NCBI RefSeq assembly: GCF_003945385.1
Contig: NZ_AP018920.1
Coordinates: forward strand, 6,634,001 to 6,698,000
DNA from: Pseudonocardia autotrophica
Lineage (GTDB): Bacteria; Actinomycetota; Actinomycetes; Mycobacteriales; Pseudonocardiaceae
Direction of reading: 5' to 3'
Length of the DNA: 64,000 nt
The first letter of the stretch is position 1. Every line of letters starts with the position of its first letter. The notes under the pieces were generated by a model. That model saw only the letters and a list, made by a program, of their open reading frames with translations. It was not told the origin of the DNA and ran no database searches. Position numbers and translations under genes: made by a program. Of this stretch, positions 28,954 to 39,481 are shown in pieces.

Positions 28954-30324
28954 ATGACCGCCGCGGCACGTTTCCCGAGCCGCCGGACCCCCTCGCCCCA
29001 TGCGGATCGGAGCGCGGGGCCCCGGCCGCGGCCCGATCTCGACGCGCTCACCGGGCTCCGCTCGGGCAAACCGTCGTTCTACTCGGAGTACCGGGTCAAC
29101 GCCGAACGGCTGCGGCGGGTGATCGGCTCGCTGGACCGGATCTCTGCCGCGCTGGTGCGCACGATGGAGGGTTCCGAGGCGCTGGTCCGCGCCGTCGCCG
29201 ACGCCGCAGCGGACCACCTGTCGGCGGACTGGGTCGTGCTCGCGCTGGTCGACGGCGAACTGACCGACGCCGTGCCCCGGCACGTGGTGATCGGGCCGGA
29301 CGGAGTCGAGTGGGCCGACCTGCGGATGGTGCCGGACCGGGTGCGCAGGCACATCGCGCTGCTGCAGGGCGGGACCGGCGCCGAGGACGACTCCGGCCGG
29401 CGGCACCTGCACGTCCCGATCCGGTTGAACGGCCGCACCGTCGGCGGGTTCGTCGCCTGGACCCCGCCGGACCGGGAGATCGACGACACCGACCACTCGG
29501 TGCTGCGCATCCTGGCCGGCCAGACCGCGTCGGCACTGCAGAACTGCGCACTGCTGGACCGGGCGGAGCGGCTGCACGCCCGCACCGCGGCGCAGGCCGA
29601 GGACCTGCGCACCCGCAACGACGAGCTGATGCGTACCCAGCAGGCGCTCGGGGCGGCCCGCCAGCGCGAGGTGCTCGACAACGAGCGGCACCGGATCGCC
29701 CGCGAGCTGCACGACAGCGTCACCCAGTACGCGCTGTCCGCCGGCATGCACATCGAGCTCTGCCGCAGCGAGATCGACGATCCCCGCCTGCTGGAGCACC
29801 TGAGCACCGCCAAGGACCTGACCCGCCGTGCGGTGGAGCAGCTCCGCTCGGCGATCTACGCCCTCAACGACGACGACCACGCCGACAAGGACCTGCCCTC
29901 GATGCTGCGGCAGCTGTCCACCGTGCACATGCCCGACGAGCTGCGGGTCGAGGTCACGATCGGCGGCACCCCGACGGCGCTGCCGCACGAGCACGAGCAG
30001 TCGCTGTTCCGGATCGCCGGCGAGGCGCTGTTCAACACCGCGATGCACGCGTCGGCGTCCCGGGCGGTGGTCCGGCTGGCCTACCAGCCCGACCGGGTGC
30101 GGCTCTCGATCTCCGACGACGGCGGGGCGTCGCCCGACCAGATCCGCCGCACGCTGCGCGCGGCGTCGGTCCGCGGCCCGTCGGGCGAGCACCGCGGTCT
30201 GGTCAACATGGACGCGCGGGCCCGGGAGATGGGTGGCACGCTGCGGTTCCGCCGGTCCCGGATCGGCGGGTTGCAGGTGCAGGTGGACGTCCCGTCCGGG
30301 GCGGCCGGGAGGGAGATCCCGTGA
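28954..30324 (+). CDS. GAF-domain sensor histidine kinase (HisKA_3 type)
   Basis: A soluble 456-residue kinase: a GAF sensor domain at about 60-205, a coiled segment, the HisKA_3 phosphoacceptor block ERHRIARELHDSVTQ with H253, and a C-terminal ATPase domain with SISDDGGASPDQI and RGLVNM. No transmembrane helix is seen, so it senses a cytoplasmic signal. It starts 25 bases after the dehydrogenase gene and shares GTGA with the response regulator, forming one three-gene unit. The family resembles MadS/ErcS-like kinases; that naming is tentative. Confidence 0.88.
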   Translation: MTAAARFPSRRTPSPHADRSAGPRPRPDLDALTGLRSGKPSFYSEYRVNAERLRRVIGSLDRISAALVRTMEGSEALVRAVADAAADHLSADWVVLALVDGELTDAVPRHVVIGPDGVEWADLRMVPDRVRRHIALLQGGTGAEDDSGRRHLHVPIRLNGRTVGGFVAWTPPDREIDDTDHSVLRILAGQTASALQNCALLDRAERLHARTAAQAEDLRTRNDELMRTQQALGAARQREVLDNERHRIARELHDSVTQYALSAGMHIELCRSEIDDPRLLEHLSTAKDLTRRAVEQLRSAIYALNDDDHADKDLPSMLRQLSTVHMPDELRVEVTIGGTPTALPHEHEQSLFRIAGEALFNTAMHASASRAVVRLAYQPDRVRLSISDDGGASPDQIRRTLRAASVRGPSGEHRGLVNMDARAREMGGTLRFRRSRIGGLQVQVDVPSGAAGREIP

Positions 30325-31013
30325 GCACCACGGACGTACGGGGTGGTGGGACGGCCCGCCGGGAGCGACCGGCTGTCCGGCCGATCCGGATCGTGTTGGT
30401 GGACGACCACTCGATCATGCGGCAGGGCCTGCGGGCCGTGCTGGAACGCGAGGAGGACCTGCGGGTGGTCGGCGAGGCGGGCAGCGCCGCCGAGGCCATC
30501 GCCGCCGTCGCCGCGAGCCGCCCGCAGGTGGTGCTGCTGGACCTCAAACTGGCCTCGGGCCCGCAGACCGACGGGCTGGAGGTCTGCCGCAAGCTGTGCG
30601 CCGACCACCCCGGGATCGGGGTGCTCGTGCTGACCACGTTCGCCGAGGACCGGCTCGTCGTCGAGTCGGTGCAGGCCGGGGCGCGCGGCTATGTGGTCAA
30701 GGACGTCGACACCACCGAGCTCGTCCGGGCGATCCGGGCGGTCTCCCGCGGGGAGAGCGCGTTCGACGCCCGCTCGGCCTCGGCGATGGTGCGGTCGCTG
30801 TCCGGTGGGATGCCGGACCGGGAACGGCTCACCGACCGGGAGCTGGACGTACTGCGGCTGCTGGCCCGTGGGCTGTCCAACCGCGCGATCGGCACCGAGT
30901 TGTTCATCTCCGAGACCACGGTCAAGTTTCACGTGGGGAACCTGATGCGCAAGCTCATGGTGTCCCGCCGAGCCGAGGCGGTCTACGCCGCCACCAAGCT
31001 GGGACTGCTGTAG
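30321..31013 (+). CDS. LuxR/NarL-family response regulator
   Basis: A 230-residue response regulator with a receiver domain (VDDHS near 32, phosphorylated D74 in LLDLKLA, K in VVKDVD) and a C-terminal LuxR helix-turn-helix (LTDRELDVLRLLARGLSNRAIG). The start GTG 30321 overlaps the kinase stop, so the pair is co-translated. The last 78 bases (30936-31013) have a degenerate second copy at 32657-32734. The nearest target is presumably the dehydrogenase operon. Confidence 0.92.
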   Translation: MSTTDVRGGGTARRERPAVRPIRIVLVDDHSIMRQGLRAVLEREEDLRVVGEAGSAAEAIAAVAASRPQVVLLDLKLASGPQTDGLEVCRKLCADHPGIGVLVLTTFAEDRLVVESVQAGARGYVVKDVDTTELVRAIRAVSRGESAFDARSASAMVRSLSGGMPDRERLTDRELDVLRLLARGLSNRAIGTELFISETTVKFHVGNLMRKLMVSRRAEAVYAATKLGLL

Positions 31014-31018
31014 CCCGA

Positions 31019-31136
31019 CGCGTTCCGCGGAACGCGGCTGGTGCTCTCCAGCGCGTTCCGGTGCAGTACGCGGACCCCGGCCCGGTGCGTGCCGCGGAAC
31101 GCAGCCCGAGGCGTTCACGTGCGTTCCGCGGAACGC
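31019..31136. repeat. Palindrome array A (GCGTTCCGCGGAACGC family)
   Basis: Perfect copies at 31019-31036 (18 bp, CGCGTTCCGCGGAACGCG) and 31121-31136 (16 bp), one near-perfect copy at 31087-31102, and half copies at 31052-31060 and 31111-31116. They follow the response-regulator stop by only 5 bases. The order and intervening sequence (AACGCAGCCCGAGGCGTTC) recur in array B, so the arrays are related by duplication. Confidence 0.88.
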
Positions 31137-31144
31137 GGCCGGCC

Positions 31145-31172
31145 CTGCCCCTGCCCCTGCCCCTGCCCCTGC
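31145..31172. repeat. CTGCCC hexamer tandem repeat
   Basis: Four full CTGCCC units and a partial fifth directly follow palindrome array A. No equivalent follows array B, so it arose after or independently of the duplication. Confidence 0.85.
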
Positions 31173-31584
31173 GGCGGTGAGGTGCGATCGGGCCGTGAGT
31201 GGAGATCATCAGTTCTGACGATCTCCTCCGGCGCTCCCGCGCTCCGGGATGACGCTGCGCTCGCCGGAACCGGTAGTCACGCGGTGAAGGTCTCCCCCCG
31301 TCTCCTCACCTCTGCCCGTTCGGCACCGACGATCACCGGATATGGCGCGGCGCCACCGCCGGCAGTCGAGGAGATGCCGCCGAACGTGGCCACAGCAAAC
31401 GTGGCTGTAACAGATGTGGCCGCAGCGGACATGGCCGCGGCGGCACCTCGATTCGGCCGGGCGAGATCGTGACGACCGGGTCCGACCCGATGCGGCTGGC
31501 CGGGCCGCCGGGCGGATTCACCTCGGCGATGTCGTTCACCAGCTCACAGGTGCCGGTCGAGCGGACGCCACCGGAGCGGTCGCT

Positions 31585-32469
31585 GTGAACAACGCCCGCC
31601 GGCGTCTCCGCGACGACGACTACTGGCGTGCCCACCGCCACCAGCCGTGGCTCGTCCTCGGTGGGTTCCTGCTGCTGATATCGGTCCTCGCCGCGATCAC
31701 CGGCCAGGACGAGGAGACCCTGGCCGGAACGGGTGGACGCACAGCAGCCGGCGCGACAGGGGGCTCGACGGAACCGGCGCTCTCCCGGGCAGGGATTGCG
31801 CCGGAGCTGTCGAGCCCGGTATCGGCGGAGACCACCGGGGCGGACCTTCCTGGGACGGTGACCGGTCAGCGGCGCGTGTCGCAGATCATCGACGGCGACA
31901 CGATCGTCCTCGCTGCCGGCGACCGGGTCCGGGTGCTGGGCATCGATTCCTGCGAATCGGGCACGTCCGGCGGCCTCGCCGCAACCATCGCCGCGCGCGA
32001 TGCCCTGCGTGGAAAGACCGTGACGCTACGGGCCGAGCCGGGCGTCGACCGCGATCGTCACGACCGCCTGCTGCGCTATGTGGAAGCTCCCGGAGTAGGA
32101 GACTTCGGCAGGTACATGGTCTCCCATGGCACCCATACCGGCGTCTACGACGGCCGGAACGATGCCGCCTCGACCTACCTCGCATCCCTGCGCGCGCTGG
32201 GCGCGGAGAGAAGCTGCGGCGCAGAGCTGAGCACACGACAGCAACCCGCGGCCCGGGCACCGGCACCGGTGGATGCTCCCGCACCCGCGCCGCCCCGAAC
32301 CGCATCACCTCCGGCCGCGCCCGCCCCGGCGAGGGCTCCCGCCGGCGAGGCGTTCAAGAACTGCGCCGCCGCCCGCGCAGCCGGCGCCGCCCCCGTCCAT
32401 CGCGGACAACCCGGATACGGCCCGCACCTGGACCGGGACAACGACGGGATCGGCTGTGAGTGGTCCTAG
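31585..32469 (+). CDS. Membrane-anchored SNase-like nuclease with Excalibur domain
   Basis: A 294-residue protein: one N-terminal helix (about 22-38), a staphylococcal nuclease-like domain at 97-213, a Pro/Ala linker, and a C-terminal Excalibur calcium-binding domain (257-294) ending DRDNDGIGCEWS. Nuclease residues can be matched to the SNase pattern: D103-G-D105, R116, D121, E124 and D160-R161. It likely acts outside the cell or at the wall on DNA or RNA. GTG 31585 is chosen, with GGAG 8 bases upstream. The gene lies between two copies of a response-regulator fragment plus palindrome array, so it may be an acquired insert. Confidence 0.82.
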   Translation: MNNARRRLRDDDYWRAHRHQPWLVLGGFLLLISVLAAITGQDEETLAGTGGRTAAGATGGSTEPALSRAGIAPELSSPVSAETTGADLPGTVTGQRRVSQIIDGDTIVLAAGDRVRVLGIDSCESGTSGGLAATIAARDALRGKTVTLRAEPGVDRDRHDRLLRYVEAPGVGDFGRYMVSHGTHTGVYDGRNDAASTYLASLRALGAERSCGAELSTRQQPAARAPAPVDAPAPAPPRTASPPAAPAPARAPAGEAFKNCAAARAAGAAPVHRGQPGYGPHLDRDNDGIGCEWS

Positions 32470-32656
32470 CCGGACAGCGACATGCCCGGCGCACGATGGT
32501 GGCACCCCTCGCTCGAGGAAGGACGGCACCGCGCACGAGACGGTCCAGGGCAGCGTGGCCGGGCCGAGCGAGATCCGGGAGTCCAGCGAGCGACCAGCGC
32601 ACGGGCTCGGCAATGCAGTTCGGCTCCGGGGCCGCCGCCACAGCCACGGCCACCCG

Positions 32657-32734
32657 GGAAACCTGATGCGCGAGCTCCTGGTGTCCCACCGTGCCGAGGC
32701 GGGTCTCGTGGCCACCGGGCCAGGGCGGCTGTAG
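32657..32734 (+). pseudogene. Degenerate copy of the response-regulator 3' end
   Basis: These 78 bases align codon for codon, without gaps, with 30936-31013, matching at 61 positions by hand count. The fragment encodes GNLMRELLVSHRAEAG and shares the same in-frame TAG stop. Weaker resemblance may extend about 40 bases upstream (GLGN against GLSN). There is no receiver domain, so it is a remnant. The next bases match the sequence after the true gene and lead into array B. Confidence 0.85.
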
Positions 32735-32750
32735 CCCGGCGCCATCGGTC

Positions 32751-32884
32751 GGAACGCGACCCGGTGCGTTCCGGTGTGCTCCGCAGAGACCTGACCCGGT
32801 GCGTTCCGATGCGTTCCGCGCAACGCAGCCCGAGGCGTTCCAGTGCCCTCCGCGGAACGCGGCCGGCGCGTTCCGCGGAACGCG
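32751..32884. repeat. Palindrome array B (GCGTTCCGCGGAACGC family)
   Basis: A perfect 18-bp copy at 32867-32884 is identical to the first copy of array A. A one-mismatch copy is at 32811-32826, a partial copy (CCGCGGAACGC) at 32850-32860, and half copies at 32751-32757, 32766-32773, 32801-32808 and 32835-32841. It ends 94 bases before the DUF222/HNH gene. Confidence 0.86.
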
Positions 32885-32978
32885 AAACCGGAGTCGGCGG
32901 CCGCTCGTTGTCGGACCCCTGGTGCACTCTTGTGCGAACACACGTTCGACGACGGACGTCCCGACGCAGGGGGAACCG

Positions 32979-34703
32979 ATGAGCACCGACCACGGCACAG
33001 GGCCCGATCCGCTGCTACCGCCGAAGCCGCTGCCCGAGCTGGAGTCGGAGCTCCTGGGGCTGGCCGGGCACATCGCGGCGGCGGAGTGCCGGTTCCTGCA
33101 GCTCCTGGCCGAGTTCGACCGCCGCGACGGCTGGGGCGGCGTCGGCGTGCGTTCCTGCGCCCACTGGCTCTCCTGGCGGGCGGGAATGAGCATGCGGACG
33201 GCGACGGAGCACCTGCGTATCGCCCACGCCCTGGAGAACCTCCCGCGGATCCGGGCCGAGTTCGCGGCCGGGCGGATCTCCTACTCGAAGGTCCGGGCGA
33301 TCACCCGGGTGACCGGCTCCGACACCGCGGCGCTGGCCCGCATCGCCGACCGGATCACCACACCGGGAGCGGCCGGATCCGAGGCCCCCGGATCCCGGGC
33401 AGCCGCTCCCGGCGGCGGCACCCCGCAGGCGGGCGGCCAGGTCGTGCCCGGTGGCTCCGACGAGGGCACCGCAGGCGCCCCGTCCGTCGACACGGACGAC
33501 GACGCCCCCCATGCCGGACCCGGCCGGGCTGTCGATCCCGCTGCCCATCCCGCCGTCGAGCCTGCCCTCGGCCACACCACCGGCACCGCTCCCGAGCCCG
33601 GCCTCGATCCCACCGGCGACGGCCCCCACCCGGCTCTCGACCCGGATGCCGAGTCCGACCCGGACCTCGACGTCAGCACCGGCACCGGCACCGGCACCGG
33701 CACCACGACAGCACCGGCCGGCGTCTCCGTCGCCGATCCCGACGTCGCGGAACAGATCCTGCTGAACCTCGCCCGCTCCGGCACCGCGAGCCACGTCGAG
33801 ACGGTCGTCCGGGCGGTCCGCCGCCGCGCGACCCCGCCCACGGTCACCGCCGCCCGCCGCACCCTGAGCTGGTACCACGACACCGACGGGTCCCTGGTCG
33901 TCCGCGGCCGGTTCACCCCCGAGGACGGCGCGGAGCTCGTCGCCGCCCTCACCGCCCTGGTCCCGGCGCCCATCCCGGTCGGGCAGGACCCCGAACAGGC
34001 CCCCGGCCCGGCCGCCGCCCCGGACGGGGCCCGGCGGGCCGACGCACTGCTGGAGCTCGTCCGCAGGCAGGGCACGGACGCACCCGTGGTCGCCCGTGGC
34101 GAGGCCCGGGTCGTCGTGCACATCGACGCGAGCACCGGGACCGCCCGGCTCGCGGACGGGCCGGAGATCCCCGGCCCCACCGCGGAACGCCTGGCCTGCG
34201 ACGCCCGCAGCCGGGCCCTGCTCGACGATCGCAGCCGGAACCGGCTCTACCTGGGCCGCTCCCGGCGGCTCGCCTCCCCGGCACAGATCGCCGCACTCAC
34301 CGCCCGCGACTGCGCGGACGGTGGGGGTTGCCGGTTCCCCGCCTGCGGCAGCACCCGGTACCTGCACGCCCACCACGTACAGCACTGGCTGCGCGGCGGA
34401 AACACCGACATCGACAACCTGGTCCTGCTCTGCGGGTTCCACCACCGGCTGGTGCACGACCACGGCTACCTGATCCGCTACACCGACGGGCGCTGGGAGT
34501 TCCGGCGTCCGGACGGCGTGCCGGTCACCGGGGCCGGTGCACCCCTGAGCGGTGACCAGAAGGTTCTGGTCGACCGGAACACGAGCGCCGGCCTGGGGAT
34601 CGACGGTCGCACGCTCACCCCCGACTGGTACGGCGACCGGCTCGATCCCGGGCTGTTCCTGGACGCCCTGCTCCCTCCGGTGGTCCCCGCCGCGGCGGCC
34701 TGA
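32979..34703 (+). CDS. DUF222/HNH endonuclease-like protein (13E12 family)
   Basis: A 574-residue protein with a DUF222 domain over most of its length and a C-terminal HNH motif, visible as CRFPACGS, HAHHVQHW, GGNTDIDNLVLLC and HHRLVHDHG at about 453-495. Its middle has a low-complexity insert encoded by repeats, including a GTGTGTGT run. Members of this family are frequent in actinobacteria, vary in copy number, and include the REP13E12-associated mycobacterial proteins. ATG 32979 follows GGGGGAA. Its activity is not established; DNA cleavage is inferred from HNH. Confidence 0.87.
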   Translation: MSTDHGTGPDPLLPPKPLPELESELLGLAGHIAAAECRFLQLLAEFDRRDGWGGVGVRSCAHWLSWRAGMSMRTATEHLRIAHALENLPRIRAEFAAGRISYSKVRAITRVTGSDTAALARIADRITTPGAAGSEAPGSRAAAPGGGTPQAGGQVVPGGSDEGTAGAPSVDTDDDAPHAGPGRAVDPAAHPAVEPALGHTTGTAPEPGLDPTGDGPHPALDPDAESDPDLDVSTGTGTGTGTTTAPAGVSVADPDVAEQILLNLARSGTASHVETVVRAVRRRATPPTVTAARRTLSWYHDTDGSLVVRGRFTPEDGAELVAALTALVPAPIPVGQDPEQAPGPAAAPDGARRADALLELVRRQGTDAPVVARGEARVVVHIDASTGTARLADGPEIPGPTAERLACDARSRALLDDRSRNRLYLGRSRRLASPAQIAALTARDCADGGGCRFPACGSTRYLHAHHVQHWLRGGNTDIDNLVLLCGFHHRLVHDHGYLIRYTDGRWEFRRPDGVPVTGAGAPLSGDQKVLVDRNTSAGLGIDGRTLTPDWYGDRLDPGLFLDALLPPVVPAAAA

Positions 34704-34713
34704 GGACCGGCGG

Positions 34714-35574
34714 TCACGGCTCGTCCAGGAACCGCACGATCCGCGGGACCTGGCCCAGCACAGCGTGTCCGGCGCCGGGCACCAGCTCGACCCGCGCGTC
34801 CGGGCAGAGCCGCACGAGCCGCTCCCGGGTCCGCACCGGATCGAAGACGCGGTCCCGCTCGCCCAGCAGGGCGAGCATCGGCATCGTCAGCCGACTCAGG
34901 GCGGCGTCGTCGAACAGCGGGAAGCGGGCGGTGCGCGGGCGGAAGTGCTCGAAGAGCAGGCAGATCTCATCCAGCACCTCAGGATGTTCGTGACCGTCCA
35001 GACCCGTGACGATCTCCGCTGAGCGCCGCCGTCCGCGCGACCCGAACGCGCTCAGCAGGAACGCCGGGGCGACCTTCCGGAACGTCTGGTCCCCGATCCC
35101 CGCGGGGCACACCAGGGCCAGCCGGTTCACCCGTCCCGGATGCCGCGTCGCGAAGTCGGTCGCGGTCCATCCGCCGAGCGAGATGCCGGCGATGTCGGTG
35201 GCACCGATCTCGAACTCGTCCAGGATCCCGGCGAGCCAGTCGGCGGTCGCCGGCGTCGTGAGATCGAGCCGGACCGGGTCGCTGAGCCCGGGCTCGCCGA
35301 GCAGATCGACCAGCAGGACGCGTCGGGTGGCCGCCAGGAGCTCGACGCCGTCCCGCCACACCGCGCTGTTCGCCCCGGAGCCGTGCAGCAGCACCAATGG
35401 GCTGCCCGTCGGATCCCCGCAGGTCAGCACGGCGGTCGTGCCGTGGCCGGTCGCGATGCGGTACCGCTGCACCGGCACCGGCCAGGCGTCCAGCTGCTGT
35501 TCGTAGCGCTCGCGGACGACGGTCGCTCCTGCCTCGCTGTGGTAGATGCCCGTCGTCGCGCTGGTTCCTCCCAT
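34714..35574 (-). CDS. Alpha/beta-fold hydrolase
   Basis: A 286-residue hydrolase with oxyanion HGSGAN, nucleophile motif GISLGG, acid in GERDRVFD and histidine in GAGH, so a complete catalytic triad. It is predicted cytoplasmic; no signal peptide is seen. It is convergent with the HNH gene (10 bases apart) and divergent from a membrane protein. Substrate is unknown; such enzymes cleave esters, lactones or C-C bonds. Confidence 0.85.
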   Translation of the reverse strand: MGGTSATTGIYHSEAGATVVRERYEQQLDAWPVPVQRYRIATGHGTTAVLTCGDPTGSPLVLLHGSGANSAVWRDGVELLAATRRVLLVDLLGEPGLSDPVRLDLTTPATADWLAGILDEFEIGATDIAGISLGGWTATDFATRHPGRVNRLALVCPAGIGDQTFRKVAPAFLLSAFGSRGRRRSAEIVTGLDGHEHPEVLDEICLLFEHFRPRTARFPLFDDAALSRLTMPMLALLGERDRVFDPVRTRERLVRLCPDARVELVPGAGHAVLGQVPRIVRFLDEP

Positions 35575-35639
35575 GCGCCGATCGCAGCACGCCCGGCCCT
35601 GCCCGCGCGATCGGGTTTCGGGGCCGGTAGACAGTGCCG

Positions 35640-36239
35640 ATGCGCTGGTATGCCGAACGTCCCGCTCGTCTGGCCCGGCAGGTCGTCGCCGATCTGCTCG
35701 CCGTGCTGTGGGCGGCGCTGGCGGTGCTCGCCGGGATCGCGGTGCACGACGGCCTGCGCACCCTGGAGGGCCCCGGCCGCTCGCTCGTCGCGGCGGGCGG
35801 GCGGATGTCGGAGGTGTTCACCGGGATGGCCGGCGCGGTGTCGTCGCTCCCGTTCGTCGGGGCCGATCTCGCCGTCGCGCTCGACCCGGCGACCCGGGCC
35901 GGTGCCGATCTCGCGACCGCGGGCCACGAGTTCGGACGGACCGTCGGGACGTTGGCGACCGGGTCGCTGGTGGTGGTGCCGCTGCTGATGCTGATGCCGG
36001 TGCTGCTGGGCTGGCTCCCGCTTCGGCTGAACTACGCCCGCCGGGCCGGGGCCGCGGTGGCCGCGCGGGCGAGTGCCCCGGACCTGCTCGCCGTGCGCGC
36101 GCTGGCCCGGGTGCCGGTCTCCCGGTTGACCCGGATCGCTCCCGATCCGGCGGCCGCGTGGCGGGCCGGGGACCCGGCCGTCGTCGCCGGCCTCGCCGCG
36201 CTGGAGCTCACCGCGCTGGGCCTGCGACCCCGGGTGTGA
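35640..36239 (+). CDS. Hypothetical membrane protein
   Basis: A 199-residue protein of unknown family. Two hydrophobic segments are clear: about 14-36 and 107-128 (SLVVVPLLMLMPVLLGWLPL), with a soluble loop between and an Arg/Ala-rich C-terminal region. A GTG two codons upstream (35634) is an equal start candidate. It is divergent from the hydrolase and 22 bases from the convergent CPBP gene. Confidence 0.72.
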   Translation: MRWYAERPARLARQVVADLLAVLWAALAVLAGIAVHDGLRTLEGPGRSLVAAGGRMSEVFTGMAGAVSSLPFVGADLAVALDPATRAGADLATAGHEFGRTVGTLATGSLVVVPLLMLMPVLLGWLPLRLNYARRAGAAVAARASAPDLLAVRALARVPVSRLTRIAPDPAAAWRAGDPAVVAGLAALELTALGLRPRV

Positions 36240-36261
36240 CTCCGCCGCGGAGCCGGGCGGT

Positions 36262-37128
36262 TCAGCTGCGCAGCAGCTCACCAGCCGCGATGCCCACCTC
36301 GGGTGCGCAGTGCGCCAGGTAGGCGAGCCAGACCGAGCCGGTGTAGGCACGCACCCAGCCCAGCAGCAGCCCGGCGAACCCGGTCAGCACGATCGCCGCC
36401 GGGTCGAACAGCAGCCCCTCGCCGGTGACCAGCAGGCCGTGCCCCAGGCCGAATCCCACGCTGGTCAGCACCAACCCCCAGCCGACCCGCGCTCCGAAGA
36501 AGCGCCACGGCGCGCCCAACGCGCGATCCAGCACCGCCAGCAGCACCCCGCGCCACAGCAGCTCTTCGACCAGGTTCGGATGCGCGACGTCGAACAGCAT
36601 CCGCTCGCCGTCGACCGGACCGAAATCGGCCAGGGAGAACGCCACCAGACAGGCGACGACCAGGAACCAGCCGACGATCAGCCGTAGAGCCGGGCCGAGC
36701 GTGCCCGGCTCTGGCCGCCGCAGCCCCGCAGCGGTTCGCGCCCACCGATGCAGGACCAGCAGCAGCACCGCCAGCCACAGCAGTTCCAGGGTCTTGCCCT
36801 GCCAGTTCCAGTCGAGCCCGGCGAAGACGCCGACCCGGGGCAGGGTGTGGACGACGTGGGTGAGCACGACGAGCCCGCCCGCGACGACCAGCGCGCGCCC
36901 CGCCCCCGGCCGTCCACGGGCCGCGAACAGCGCGAGCGGCGCCAGCACCGCGACCGCCAGCAGGCCGGAGAGCAGCGCGGGCCCGCCCGCAGCAGTGAAC
37001 GCCGCCGGCCCGGCGATCAGGGTGACGAGGCAGATCCCCGCACCCACGACGGCGAGCACCGGGACCACCCACCGTGCGGTGTCCACCGGCGACTCCGTCA
37101 CCCCGGTCCGGCTCTCCCCGATCCCCAT
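36262..37128 (-). CDS. CPBP-family intramembrane metalloprotease
   Basis: About 288 residues with seven or eight hydrophobic helices. The CPBP (Abi/CAAX protease-like) motifs are visible: NLVEELLWRGVL, FGLGHGL and WLAYLAHC. These glutamates and histidines form the expected intramembrane metal site. ATG 37128 gives a sensible start; GTG 37149 would add 7 residues. The substrate is unknown; relatives process prenylated or other membrane proteins. Confidence 0.83.
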   Translation of the reverse strand: MGIGESRTGVTESPVDTARWVVPVLAVVGAGICLVTLIAGPAAFTAAGGPALLSGLLAVAVLAPLALFAARGRPGAGRALVVAGGLVVLTHVVHTLPRVGVFAGLDWNWQGKTLELLWLAVLLLVLHRWARTAAGLRRPEPGTLGPALRLIVGWFLVVACLVAFSLADFGPVDGERMLFDVAHPNLVEELLWRGVLLAVLDRALGAPWRFFGARVGWGLVLTSVGFGLGHGLLVTGEGLLFDPAAIVLTGFAGLLLGWVRAYTGSVWLAYLAHCAPEVGIAAGELLRS

Positions 37129-37203
37129 GGAACCGACGCTAGGGATCACCGACCGCGGCGGGGAGTGCCACCCGTCACGGGTGTGCCCGTCAGCCGTCAG
37201 CCG

Positions 37204-39346
<2,143 letters not shown>

Positions 39347-39360
39347 GGAACTTCCACCTC

Positions 39361-39450
39361 ACTCCCTGCGCCGGCATGACCCGGATCAGGTTCGACGGTC
39401 GGGACCGCGACCGGGTCCCCTCTCAGCCCGCTCGCCGGGCTCCCGTGGTT
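39361..39450 (-). ncRNA. TPP riboswitch (THI element)
   Basis: Read on the minus strand, the conserved CTGAGAGGGG (39417-39426) and ACCTGATCCGGGTCATGCCG (ending near 39372) are in the correct order, followed by GGCGCAGGGAG. The element ends 15 bases before the thiO start, so thiamine pyrophosphate probably blocks translation of thiOSG. Confidence 0.93.
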
Positions 39451-39481
39451 CATCTCGTACCGCCCCAGGCTACGCCGTACC

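Larger units (their letters stand above)
31014..31584. other. Non-coding segment with palindrome array and hexamer repeat
   Basis: 571 bases without a supported gene. It begins with a palindrome array (31019-31136), then a CTGCCC tandem repeat, then about 400 bases of no recognisable content leading to the nuclease gene. Confidence 0.6.
32470..32978. other. Non-coding segment with pseudogene fragment and palindrome array B
   Basis: 509 bases between the nuclease and DUF222 genes. It contains the response-regulator fragment (32657-32734), array B (32751-32884) and nothing else recognisable. The HNH gene's promoter should lie near 32900-32970. Confidence 0.6.

Noticed and set aside
31019..32884. 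CRISPR-like array
   Set aside because: The repeated unit is a short palindrome with irregular spacing and no unique spacers of constant length; no cas genes are present.
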